Of a DNA stretch of 39,338 nucleotides, positions 16,929 through 24,569 are shown piece by piece. The position numbers were made by a program, and so were the translations under genes. The notes below the pieces were generated by a model that made no database searches, was not told the origin of the DNA, and saw only the letters and a program-made list of their open reading frames with translations. The DNA is from Streptomyces olivochromogenes (GTDB lineage: Bacteria; Actinomycetota; Actinomycetes; Streptomycetales; Streptomycetaceae). Position 1 is the first letter of the stretch. Each line of letters begins with the position of its first letter. The stretch is from the NCBI RefSeq assembly GCF_021538895.1, contig NZ_JADDRL010000089.1:1-39338 (forward strand). Direction: 5' to 3'.

Positions 16929-17852
16929 TTACTTCAGGGTCGCCGAGGTCAGACCGGCCTGGACCTGGCGCTGGAAGGACAGGTACACGACCAGCATCGG
17001 GATCATGGCGATGGTCACGCCGGCGAAGAGAACGGGCAGGTCGGAGGCGTATCCCTGCTGTTGCTGGAGCTGGATGAGGCCCTGGGTGAGGACGTACCTC
17101 TCGGGATCGTCACCGCTCTGCGGCTGCATGAGGACCGTCGGCAGGATGAACTGGTTCCACTGGCCCAAAGTGTTGAAGATCCCGACACTGATCAGGCCCG
17201 GCTTCGCCATCGGAAGCATCACCTGGAAAAAGGTCCGGGTGTGCGAGGCACCGTCCAGGATCGACGCCTCGAAGACCGCCGTGGGCAGGGTCCGGAAGAA
17301 GGCGTGCATGAAGAACACCGTGAACGGCATCGAGTAGGCGACGTACACCAGGATCAGGCCCTGGTAGGTGTTCAGCATGTCCAGCCGCTTGACCATGAAG
17401 AACAGCGGGACCAGGGCGAGGAACACCGGGAACATCGCGCCGGCGACGAAGAAGTAGTAGAGGAGCCGGTTGCCCCAGAACTGGTAGCGGGCCAGGACGT
17501 ACGCGGCCATCGAGCCGAAGAGCATGGTCAGCGGCACGCTGAACACCAGCACGATGACGGTGTTCACGAAGTAGTCGCCGATGCCCTTGTTCCAGGCGCG
17601 CTGGAACACGTCGAAGGACCAGCTGTGCGGCCAGCCGAACGCCGAACCGCCGATCTGGGCGTCGGTCTTGAACGAGCTCAGCACGAGCCAGAGCAGCGGC
17701 AGGATGATCAGCAGGGCCCACAGGGCGAGGAAGCCGTGCGAGAAGACGTTCAGGACGACTCCCTCGCTGCGGCCGCTGCCGGGGCGGGCGGGGGTCTTGT
17801 CCACGGACCGCGGGGCGGGGCCGGCCGCGGTCTCCTTGATGGGTGCGCTCAT
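16929..17852 (-). CDS. ngcG: Carbohydrate ABC transporter permease 2 (NgcG-like)
   Basis: A 307-aa MalG-type permease with six predicted helices after a cytoplasmic tail of about 35 residues. The EAA loop reads FEASILDGASHTRTFFQVML, the docking site for the shared ATPase. ATG at 17852 is chosen because GGGAGAG precedes it; the reading frame continues far upstream only as overlap with ngcF. It starts 17 nt after the ngcF stop. No ATPase gene is present in the operon. Streptomyces importers of this class use the shared ATPase MsiK encoded elsewhere (established for DasABC and CebEFG; inferred here). Confidence 0.92.
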   Translation of the reverse strand: MSAPIKETAAGPAPRSVDKTPARPGSGRSEGVVLNVFSHGFLALWALLIILPLLWLVLSSFKTDAQIGGSAFGWPHSWSFDVFQRAWNKGIGDYFVNTVIVLVFSVPLTMLFGSMAAYVLARYQFWGNRLLYYFFVAGAMFPVFLALVPLFFMVKRLDMLNTYQGLILVYVAYSMPFTVFFMHAFFRTLPTAVFEASILDGASHTRTFFQVMLPMAKPGLISVGIFNTLGQWNQFILPTVLMQPQSGDDPERYVLTQGLIQLQQQQGYASDLPVLFAGVTIAMIPMLVVYLSFQRQVQAGLTSATLK

Positions 17853-17869
17853 CGTCGTCTCTCTCCCGC

Positions 17870-18799
17870 TCAGAACTCGATGCGCTCGCGGCGGGTGGCG
17901 CGCAGCGTGAACACGGACAGGACCAGGGTGAGCAGCAGCATGACGACGCCCATGGCGCAGGCGTAGCCGCTCTTGCCGAAGTAGAGGAAGTTGCGCATCA
18001 TCACGGTCGCCATGACCTCGCTGTGGTGGTCGGGGCCGCCGCCGTACTGGCCGGAGGTCATGGTGGAGACCAGGACGAACATGTCCATCGCGATGATCCC
18101 GAGGTACACCCAGGCCGTCTGCACGGTGTCCCACAGCAGCGGCAGGGTGATACGGAAGAAGGACTGGGCGCGGCCGGCGCCGTCGATGAGGGCGGCCTCG
18201 TAGATGTCCCTCGGGATGGACTGCATGGCGGCGGAGAACAGCACCAGATAGAAGCCGACGCCGTGCCAGACGACGACCAGGATCAGCGCCCAGAGCACGA
18301 GGTTCGGCTCGTTGAGCCACTCGACCGGATTCTCGGGGTCGACCAGGCCGAGCTTGGTGAGGAACCCGTTGAGCATTCCGCCGCTGTCGCTGCGGTACAC
18401 GGCGCCGAAGAGCACCGCGAGAATCGCCAGTGACAGGACCTGCGGGAAGAAATAGACGACTTTGTAGAAGCCGGATCCGGCGACGCCCGCGACGCCGCCG
18501 GCCCTGCTGCGTCCGCCCACGTTGAGCATGAAGGCGAAGAACAGGGCGAGCAGGATCGTGATGACCGGGATGAAGATCAGGAACAGGATGTTGTGCCAGA
18601 TCGCCCCCGTGAAGACGTCGTCCTGGAACAGCGCTTTGTAGTTGTCCAGCCCGACGAACTTGAAGGTCTGCGACTGGCCCTTCCAGTCGGTCAGCGAATA
18701 GCCGAACGTCTGGATGTACGGCCAGATGACGAAGATCAGATAGAGCGCCACGGGAACGAAGAGAAATCCCGCGACGAACCGGTACTGCCCTTTGCGCAT
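17870..18799 (-). CDS. ngcF: Carbohydrate ABC transporter permease 1 (NgcF-like)
   Basis: A 309-aa MalF-type permease with six predicted helices. The first helix is FVAGFLFVPVALYLIFVIWP, followed by an extracellular loop with YSLTDWKG. The EAA motif is YEAALIDGAGRAQSFFRITL. It partners NgcG to form the membrane channel. The ATG start at 18799 lies 79 nt downstream of ngcE, a gap filled by a perfect hairpin. From memory the orthologous genes in S. coelicolor are SCO6005-6007, described as the NgcEFG importer for N-acetylglucosamine/N,N'-diacetylchitobiose. Confidence 0.92.
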   Translation of the reverse strand: MRKGQYRFVAGFLFVPVALYLIFVIWPYIQTFGYSLTDWKGQSQTFKFVGLDNYKALFQDDVFTGAIWHNILFLIFIPVITILLALFFAFMLNVGGRSRAGGVAGVAGSGFYKVVYFFPQVLSLAILAVLFGAVYRSDSGGMLNGFLTKLGLVDPENPVEWLNEPNLVLWALILVVVWHGVGFYLVLFSAAMQSIPRDIYEAALIDGAGRAQSFFRITLPLLWDTVQTAWVYLGIIAMDMFVLVSTMTSGQYGGGPDHHSEVMATVMMRNFLYFGKSGYACAMGVVMLLLTLVLSVFTLRATRRERIEF

Positions 18800-18825
18800 G
18801 GCGCTCCTGCTCCTGGTGTCCCGGA

Positions 18826-18855
18826 CCGGACCGCCCGGGATTCCGGGCGGTCCGG
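18826..18855 (-). terminator. Perfect intercistronic hairpin between ngcE and ngcF
   Basis: A perfect 13-bp stem (CCGGACCGCCCGG) with loop GATT lies 23 nt past the ngcE stop and 26 nt before the ngcF start. It is a likely partial terminator or 3'-end stabiliser that sets the binding protein in excess over the permeases. Confidence 0.8.
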
Positions 18856-18878
18856 GGTGCGGATGGTCGAGCGTGCGG

Positions 18879-20336
18879 TCAGTCCCGGTGGTTCTTCTTG
18901 GACGCCGGGTCCTTCGCCGCCTTGTCCACCGCGGCCTGTGCCCGCTTCAGCCACTCCTTGGGCTGAATACGCTTGGCCATCAGCTCGTTGGACGCGTTCT
19001 GGATGGCGACGTCCATCTCGCTGTACCACTCGGGGTAGAGGTAGCGGAAGGTGTTGTCGCCCGCCGCCTTGGACGCCTCGACCGTGGACTGGGTGCCCGG
19101 CCGGAGCTTGACGCCGGGGTCGACGCCGTCCTTGAGGATGGTGAGCGAGTTGGCCTCCTTGGCGAACAGCGTCGACCACTCCTTGGAGAGCATGCGCCGC
19201 ATGAACTCCTTGGCCCCGGGCAGGTTCTTCGCCTTCGCCGGGATGATGAAGGGCTCGCCGGAGCCGGCCCGGATCGCCTCGAAGGGCAGCTTGCTGTCGG
19301 GCAGCAGCGGCATCGGCATGAACTTCATGTCGAAGTCCGCCGGCGTCTGCTTGAGCTGCTCGTTCTCCAGCCAGGAACCGCAGGTGATGAAGGCGGCCTT
19401 GTACTGGTTCCAGCGGGTCTGGGACTCGGTGTGGGTCAGGCCGTTCGTACCGGGCATCAGCAGGCCCTTCTCGACGACCTCGTAGATCGCCTCGACACCG
19501 GCCTGCGCCGCGTCCGAGCCGACGAACGCCTTGGGGTCGAGGTTGTCGATCGCCTTCATCGCGTCCAGGCCGCCCGTCTTGGCGATCAGGTCCATGATGG
19601 CGACGTTGATGTAGTACGGGTACTTGCCCTGGTGGGCCAGGCCGCCGATGCCCTGCTTCTTGGCGTCCTGACAGACGGTGAGGAAGTCGGCCCAGGTCTT
19701 CGGCTCCTCCCAGCCCTTCTCCTTGAAGAGCTTGCCGGAATACCACAGACCCCACACGGTGTAGATGTAGTTGAGGGCGACGATCTTGCCCTCCTGCATG
19801 CCCGCGTCCAGGGTGCCGGGGATGATCATGTCCCGGACCTTCTTGCTCGGGTCGTCCACGGACGGCGCGTCGAGCACCGGCGCGAGGTCCAGCAACTGCC
19901 CGTTCTTGTACAGCACGTCGATCTTGATCTGCTGGGCGCCGGAGTCGTCCACGATGTCCGGCGGGTTGCCCGCGTTGAAGCGGGGCTGCAGCTTGCCGGT
20001 GATCTCCTGGGTCCCGGTGTGGGTGGAGGTGATGCCGGCCTTCTTCTGGAAGTCCGACTCCCACGCCTTGGCGTAGTCGTCGCCGTACCCGCCCTTGAAG
20101 ATGACGACGTCGAGCTTGCCGCCCTTCTCCGCGCCGAAGGGGTTCGACTTGGACGTCTTGCCCTCGTTGCTGTTGTTGTCGCTGTCGCCGTCCCCGCCCC
20201 CACTGGCACAGGCCGAGAGGAAGCTCATGGTGGGTACGGAGATCAGCCCGAGTGCGGCGGACCGCTTGATCAGATCACGGCGGCCTACGCCCTCGGAACC
20301 CTCGGCACCGTGGTGCGCTGCGGAAGTGGATCCCAT
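18879..20336 (-). CDS. ngcE: Tat-exported sugar-binding lipoprotein (NgcE-like)
   Basis: A 485-aa family-1 solute-binding protein. The N-terminus carries GRRDLIKRSAALGLI, a twin-arginine motif (R-R-D-L-I-K) followed by a hydrophobic stretch and the lipobox LSAC. The protein should therefore fold in the cytoplasm, leave by Tat and be lipid-anchored outside. Typical SBP_bac_1 features follow, such as LDVVIFKGGYGDDYAKAWESD and the ligand-cleft region LYPEWYSEMDVAI near the end. The ATG at 20336 is preferred over the TTG two codons upstream because AGG lies at the right distance. It is the first gene of ngcEFG. The expected ligands are GlcNAc and chitobiose, from family knowledge. Confidence 0.92.
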   Translation of the reverse strand: MGSTSAAHHGAEGSEGVGRRDLIKRSAALGLISVPTMSFLSACASGGGDGDSDNNSNEGKTSKSNPFGAEKGGKLDVVIFKGGYGDDYAKAWESDFQKKAGITSTHTGTQEITGKLQPRFNAGNPPDIVDDSGAQQIKIDVLYKNGQLLDLAPVLDAPSVDDPSKKVRDMIIPGTLDAGMQEGKIVALNYIYTVWGLWYSGKLFKEKGWEEPKTWADFLTVCQDAKKQGIGGLAHQGKYPYYINVAIMDLIAKTGGLDAMKAIDNLDPKAFVGSDAAQAGVEAIYEVVEKGLLMPGTNGLTHTESQTRWNQYKAAFITCGSWLENEQLKQTPADFDMKFMPMPLLPDSKLPFEAIRAGSGEPFIIPAKAKNLPGAKEFMRRMLSKEWSTLFAKEANSLTILKDGVDPGVKLRPGTQSTVEASKAAGDNTFRYLYPEWYSEMDVAIQNASNELMAKRIQPKEWLKRAQAAVDKAAKDPASKKNHRD

Positions 20337-20449
20337 GCTCAAGTCCTCGCCTTCTCCAGGACTCAGGCGGTGAACCGGATCCTCCCCGGCACCGCGGTCG
20401 GGTAGCGCTGGGTCGTGCAGGGTCGTGCGGAGTCATGCAGGAAACGCCG

Positions 20450-20482
20450 ACAGGTATAGTCCACTTCCGGCCGACGGAGCAA
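20450..20482 (-). promoter_or_regulatory. ngcE promoter with DasR-like (dre) site
   Basis: On the minus strand, TTGCTC (20477-20482), 18 nt, TATACC (20453-20458) reads as a promoter. ACAGGTATAGTCCACT (20450-20465, plus strand) matches the DasR consensus ACTGGTCTAGACCACT at 13 of 16 positions and covers the -10. DasR is the GntR-type GlcNAc regulator, so control of a GlcNAc/chitobiose importer fits. The ngcE ATG is 114 nt downstream. Binding is inferred. Confidence 0.65.
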
Positions 20483-20510
20483 GATCGAATGCAAGGTTCG
20501 CCTTCGGTCT

Positions 20511-20535
20511 TTTCCGAGTTGAGACCTCTCGGAAA
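20511..20535. promoter_or_regulatory. Inverted repeat in the ngcE/GH92 divergent region
   Basis: TTTCCGAG-N9-CTCGGAAA, a perfect 8-bp dyad in an A+T-richer part of the 359-nt divergent gap. It could serve ngcE (about 30 nt upstream of its -35) or the GH92 gene. No regulator is recognised. Confidence 0.4.
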
Positions 20536-20655
20536 TATGAGACCGCTGTGCGCGCCTTGCCGGAATAATCCGCAACATAGGCCCCTGAATGCCGCAGCCA
20601 ACACCCTTGACATCCCCGGCCACTTGACCACCTACTGGATCCTGCGCAGCGAATT

Positions 20656-20667
20656 GACAACGTTGTC
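20656..20667. promoter_or_regulatory. GACAACGTTGTC operator of GH92 gene 1
   Basis: A perfect 12-nt palindrome with a central CG, the form of LacI-family operators, ends 28 nt before the TTG start. An identical copy lies upstream of the second GH92 gene. TTGACA at the site of CCTTGACATCCC (about 45 nt upstream) may be the -35, which would place the operator near or past the transcription start. Confidence 0.65.
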
Positions 20668-20695
20668 CGAAGTGGGCGCAGGGAGGGTACCCGTT

Positions 20696-23600
20696 TTGAA
20701 GCAGCGGAGAGCTCGGCACAGACACGGTACGGCGGTCGTTCTCACGGCCGCCTTCGTCATGGCGGTGGGCTCGCAGGGGGCGGCGGTCGCCCTGCCGGCC
20801 CAGGCGGCCGCCCCCGACCGGGAGTTCGCATCCTCGTTCGAGGCGAACGACCCGGCACCGGACTGGCTGAACACCGTCGACACGGCGGCCGACGGAACCA
20901 AGCGCGCCTCGGGAGTCGACGGCGGCTACAGCACCGGCATTCCGGGCAATGTGACCGACCACGTCACCGACGTGCGGGCGAGCGGCGAGAACGCGGGCGC
21001 GGGCGAGGTCAAGGAGAACCTCGTCGACGGGGAGCCGGGCACCAAGTGGCTGACCTTCGAGCCCACCGGCTGGGTCGAGTTCGACCTGGACAAACCCATA
21101 AAACTCGTGACGTACGCCCTGACTTCGGCCAACGACTACGACGAGCGCGACCCCAAGGACTGGACCCTCCAGGGCTCGACCGACGGCAAGGACTGGAAGA
21201 CCGTCGACACCCGCTCCGGCGAGTCCTTCTCCGAACGCTTCCAGACCAAGTCGTACGACCTCGCCCAGCCGGCCGAGTACCAGCACTTCCGGCTCGACGT
21301 CACGAAGAACAACGGCGCCTCGGGCATCGTCCAGCTGGCCGACGTGCAGTTCTCGACGGGCGGAGGCGGCGGCCCCGTCCCGCAGGACATGCTCTCCCTC
21401 GTCGACCGCGGCCCGAGCGGCTCGCCGACCTCGAAGGCCGGCGCCGGCTTCACCGGCACCCGGGCCCTGCGGTACGCGGGGCGGCACACGGCGGCCGGAC
21501 GGGCGTACTCGTACAACAAGGTCTTCGACGTGAACGTGAAGGTCGGCCGCGACACCCGGTTGTCGTACCGGATCTTCCCCTCGATGGCCGACGGCGACCG
21601 CGACTACGACGCCACCAACGTCTCCGTGGACCTCGCCTTCACCGACGGCACGTACCTCAGCGGTCTGGGCGCCACCGACCAGCACGGCTTCCCGCTGTCC
21701 CCGCGGGGGCAGGGCGCCTCGAAGGTGCTCTACACCAACCAGTGGAACGACGTGTCCTCCCGCATCGGCTCGGTCGCCGCGGGCAGGACGGTCGACCGGA
21801 TCCTGCTGGCGTACGACTCCCCGAGCGGCCCGGCGAAGTTCCGCGGCTGGCTCGACGACGTGGCGCTCAGGACCGTGGCCTCCGAGAGGCCCAGGGCGCA
21901 CCTGTCCGACTACGCGCTGACGACCCGGGGCACCAACTCCAGCGGCAGTTTCTCGCGCGGCAACAACTTCCCGGCGACGGCCGTGCCGCACGGGTTCAAC
22001 TTCTGGACCCCGGTGACCAACGCGTCCTCGCTGAGCTGGCTTTACGAGTACGCGCGCGCGAACAACGACGCCAACCTGCCGACGATCCAGGCGTTCAGCG
22101 CGAGCCACGAGCCGAGCCCCTGGATGGGCGACCGGCAGACCTTCCAGCTGATGCCGTCCGCCGCGGCCGGCACCCCGGACACCGGCCGCAAGGCACGGGA
22201 GCTGGCCTTCCGGCACGAGAACGAGACCGCGCGGCCGTACTACTACGGGGTGCGGTTCGAGAACGGCCTGCGGGCGGAGCTGACGCCCACCGACCACGCG
22301 GCGGCGCTGCGCTTCACCTACCCCGGCGACGACGCGAGCGTGCTGTTCGACAACGTCACCGAGCAGGCGGGCCTGACCCTCGACAAGGAGCACGGGACCG
22401 TCACCGGCTACTCCGACGTGAAGTCGGGCCTGTCGACCGGCGCGACCCGGCTCTTCGTGTACGGCCAGTTCGACAAGCCGGTGACGGACGGCACCTCCAG
22501 CGGAGTCAAAGGCTACCTGCGCTTCGCCGCGGGCGCCGACCGCACGGTCACCCTGCGCCTGGCGACCTCGCTGATCAGCGTCGACCAGGCGAAGGACAAC
22601 CTGCGCCAGGAGATCCCGGACGGCACCTCCTTCGACACGGTCAAGGCGCGCGCCCAGCGGGCCTGGGACGACATCCTCGGCAAGGTCGAGGTCGAGGGCG
22701 CGACCCCGGACCAGCTGACGACCCTGTACTCCTCGATGTACCGGCTGTACCTGTACCCCAACTCCGGCTTCGAGAAGGTGGGCGGCACGTTCCAGTACGC
22801 CTCGCCGTTCTCCGCCATGCCGGGCCCGGACACCCCGACGCACACCGGCGCGAAGATCGTGGACGGCAAGGTGTACGTCAACAACGGCTTCTGGGACACC
22901 TACCGGACGACCTGGCCGGCCTACTCGTTGCTGACCCCCGGTCAGGCGGGCGAGATGGTCGACGGGTTCGTGCAGCAGTACAAGGACGGCGGCTGGACCT
23001 CGCGCTGGTCCTCCCCCGGCTACGCCGATCTGATGACCGGCACCTCCTCGGACGTCGCGTTCGCGGACGCGTACGTCAAGGGCGTCCCCTTCGACGCGAA
23101 GGCGGCGTACGACGCGGCCCTGAAGAACGCCACGGTCGTCCCGCCGTCCTCGGGTGTCGGCCGCAAGGGGATGAGCACCTCGCCCTTCCTCGGCTACACC
23201 AGCTCCGACACCCACGAGGGCCTGTCGTGGGCGATGGAGGGCTACGTCAACGACTACGGCATCGCGAAGATGGGTGCCGCGCTCTACCGGAAGACGGGCG
23301 AGAAGCACTACAGGGACGAGTCCGAGTACTTCCTCAACCGCGCCCGGGACTATGTGAACCTCTTCGACTCCAAGGCGGGGTTCTTCCAGGGCCGTGACGC
23401 CAAGGGCGGCTGGCGCGTCGACTCCTCGGCGTACGACCCGCGCGTGTGGGGCTACGACTACACCGAGACCAACGGCTGGGGCTACGCCTTCACCGCCCCG
23501 CAGGACAGCCGGGGTCTGGCCAACCTGTACGGCGGCCGCGGCGGCCTGGCGGACAAGCTCGACGAGTACTTCGCCACCCCGGAGACGGCCTCCCCCGACT

Positions 23601-24502
23601 ACGTCGGGTCCTACGGCGGCGTCATCCACGAGATGACCGAGGCGCGGGACGTGCGGATGGGCATGTACGGCCACTCCAACCAGGTCGCGCACCACGTCAT
23701 CTACATGTACGACGCGGCGGGCGAGCCCTGGAAGGCGCAGGCGAACGTCCGCGAGGCGCTCTCCCGGCTCTACACGGGCAGCGAGATAGGGCAGGGCTAC
23801 CACGGCGACGAGGACAACGGCGAGCAGTCGGCCTGGTACCTCTTCTCCTCGCTCGGCTTCTACCCGCTGGTCATGGGCAGCGGCGAATACGCCATCGGCT
23901 CCCCGCTGTTCACGAAGGCGACCGTGCACCTGGACAACGGCCGCGACCTGGTGATCAACGCCCCGCGGAACAGCGCGCGGAACGTCTATGTGCAGGGCCT
24001 GACCGTCAACGGCCGCCCCTGGACGTCCACGTCGCTGCCGCACTCGCTGCTCGCCAAGGGCGCGGTGCTGGACTTCCACATGGGTGCCAAGCCGTCGACC
24101 TGGGGCACGGGCAGGAACGCGGCCCCGGTCTCCATCACCCAGGACGACTTGGTCCCGACGCCGCGCGCGGACGTGCTGAAGGGTGACGGCGCGCTGTTCG
24201 ACAACACGTCGGCGTCGGACGCCACGGTCACCTCCGTGGATCTGCCGGTGGGCGCCGCCACCAAGGCCGCCCAGTACACGCTGACGTCGTCCGGCGACCA
24301 CACCAGGGCGCCGACCGGCTGGACCCTCCAGGGCTCCACGGACGGCACGACCTGGCGCACCCTGGACCACCGCTCCGGTGAGTCGTTCACCTGGGACCGG
24401 CAGACCCGGGCGTTCACGATCGCCGCACCGGGCTCGTACACCAAGTACCGCCTGGTCCTCGACGGCGAGTCGACCCTGGCGGAGGTGGAACTGCTGGCCT
24501 GA
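20696..24502 (+). CDS. Secreted GH92 family alpha-mannosidase with discoidin-like domains
   Basis: A 1268-aa secreted exo-alpha-mannosidase of glycoside hydrolase family 92. The start is a TTG 8 nt after GGGAGGG; the frame is open upstream to 20435 but lacks a signal peptide and ribosome site there. The signal peptide has an Arg/His-rich head and AQAAA near residues 35-39. A discoidin (F5/8 type C)-like domain follows at about 90-220, a beta-sandwich at 225-400, then the GH92 N-domain and (alpha/alpha)6 catalytic domain from about 405 to 1135. YTETNGWGYAF supplies the presumed acid Glu (E924). GDEDNGEQSAWYLF (D1038, D1040) replaces the common GNDDxGxxSAWY base motif. The usual GNEPS motif is changed to GHSNQ, so this is a divergent subfamily. 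A second discoidin-like segment lies at about 1165-1268. Calcium dependence is a family trait. Confidence 0.92.
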   Translation: MKQRRARHRHGTAVVLTAAFVMAVGSQGAAVALPAQAAAPDREFASSFEANDPAPDWLNTVDTAADGTKRASGVDGGYSTGIPGNVTDHVTDVRASGENAGAGEVKENLVDGEPGTKWLTFEPTGWVEFDLDKPIKLVTYALTSANDYDERDPKDWTLQGSTDGKDWKTVDTRSGESFSERFQTKSYDLAQPAEYQHFRLDVTKNNGASGIVQLADVQFSTGGGGGPVPQDMLSLVDRGPSGSPTSKAGAGFTGTRALRYAGRHTAAGRAYSYNKVFDVNVKVGRDTRLSYRIFPSMADGDRDYDATNVSVDLAFTDGTYLSGLGATDQHGFPLSPRGQGASKVLYTNQWNDVSSRIGSVAAGRTVDRILLAYDSPSGPAKFRGWLDDVALRTVASERPRAHLSDYALTTRGTNSSGSFSRGNNFPATAVPHGFNFWTPVTNASSLSWLYEYARANNDANLPTIQAFSASHEPSPWMGDRQTFQLMPSAAAGTPDTGRKARELAFRHENETARPYYYGVRFENGLRAELTPTDHAAALRFTYPGDDASVLFDNVTEQAGLTLDKEHGTVTGYSDVKSGLSTGATRLFVYGQFDKPVTDGTSSGVKGYLRFAAGADRTVTLRLATSLISVDQAKDNLRQEIPDGTSFDTVKARAQRAWDDILGKVEVEGATPDQLTTLYSSMYRLYLYPNSGFEKVGGTFQYASPFSAMPGPDTPTHTGAKIVDGKVYVNNGFWDTYRTTWPAYSLLTPGQAGEMVDGFVQQYKDGGWTSRWSSPGYADLMTGTSSDVAFADAYVKGVPFDAKAAYDAALKNATVVPPSSGVGRKGMSTSPFLGYTSSDTHEGLSWAMEGYVNDYGIAKMGAALYRKTGEKHYRDESEYFLNRARDYVNLFDSKAGFFQGRDAKGGWRVDSSAYDPRVWGYDYTETNGWGYAFTAPQDSRGLANLYGGRGGLADKLDEYFATPETASPDYVGSYGGVIHEMTEARDVRMGMYGHSNQVAHHVIYMYDAAGEPWKAQANVREALSRLYTGSEIGQGYHGDEDNGEQSAWYLFSSLGFYPLVMGSGEYAIGSPLFTKATVHLDNGRDLVINAPRNSARNVYVQGLTVNGRPWTSTSLPHSLLAKGAVLDFHMGAKPSTWGTGRNAAPVSITQDDLVPTPRADVLKGDGALFDNTSASDATVTSVDLPVGAATKAAQYTLTSSGDHTRAPTGWTLQGSTDGTTWRTLDHRSGESFTWDRQTRAFTIAAPGSYTKYRLVLDGESTLAEVELLA

Positions 24503-24525
24503 CGCAACCCGCCGTGAGACAGGAA

Positions 24526-24552
24526 GCCGCCCCCGGGAGTTCCGGGGGCGGC
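24526..24552. terminator. Bidirectional terminator between the two GH92 genes
   Basis: A perfect 11-bp stem GCCGCCCCCGG / CCGGGGGCGGC with loop GAGTT is centred in the 67-nt gap between the convergent stops. Confidence 0.85.
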
Positions 24553-24569
24553 CTCGTGTGCGAGGGTGC

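Noticed and set aside
20435..20695. 87-codon upstream extension of GH92 gene 1
   Set aside because: It would bury the signal peptide and the operator inside the protein; TTG at 20696 has GGGAGGG and gives a proper signal peptide.
20363..24370. 1335-codon open frame antisense to GH92 gene 1
   Set aside because: Its composition (Val, Arg, Gly, Ala, Asp) is typical of a shadow frame, while the plus strand has clear GH92 motifs.
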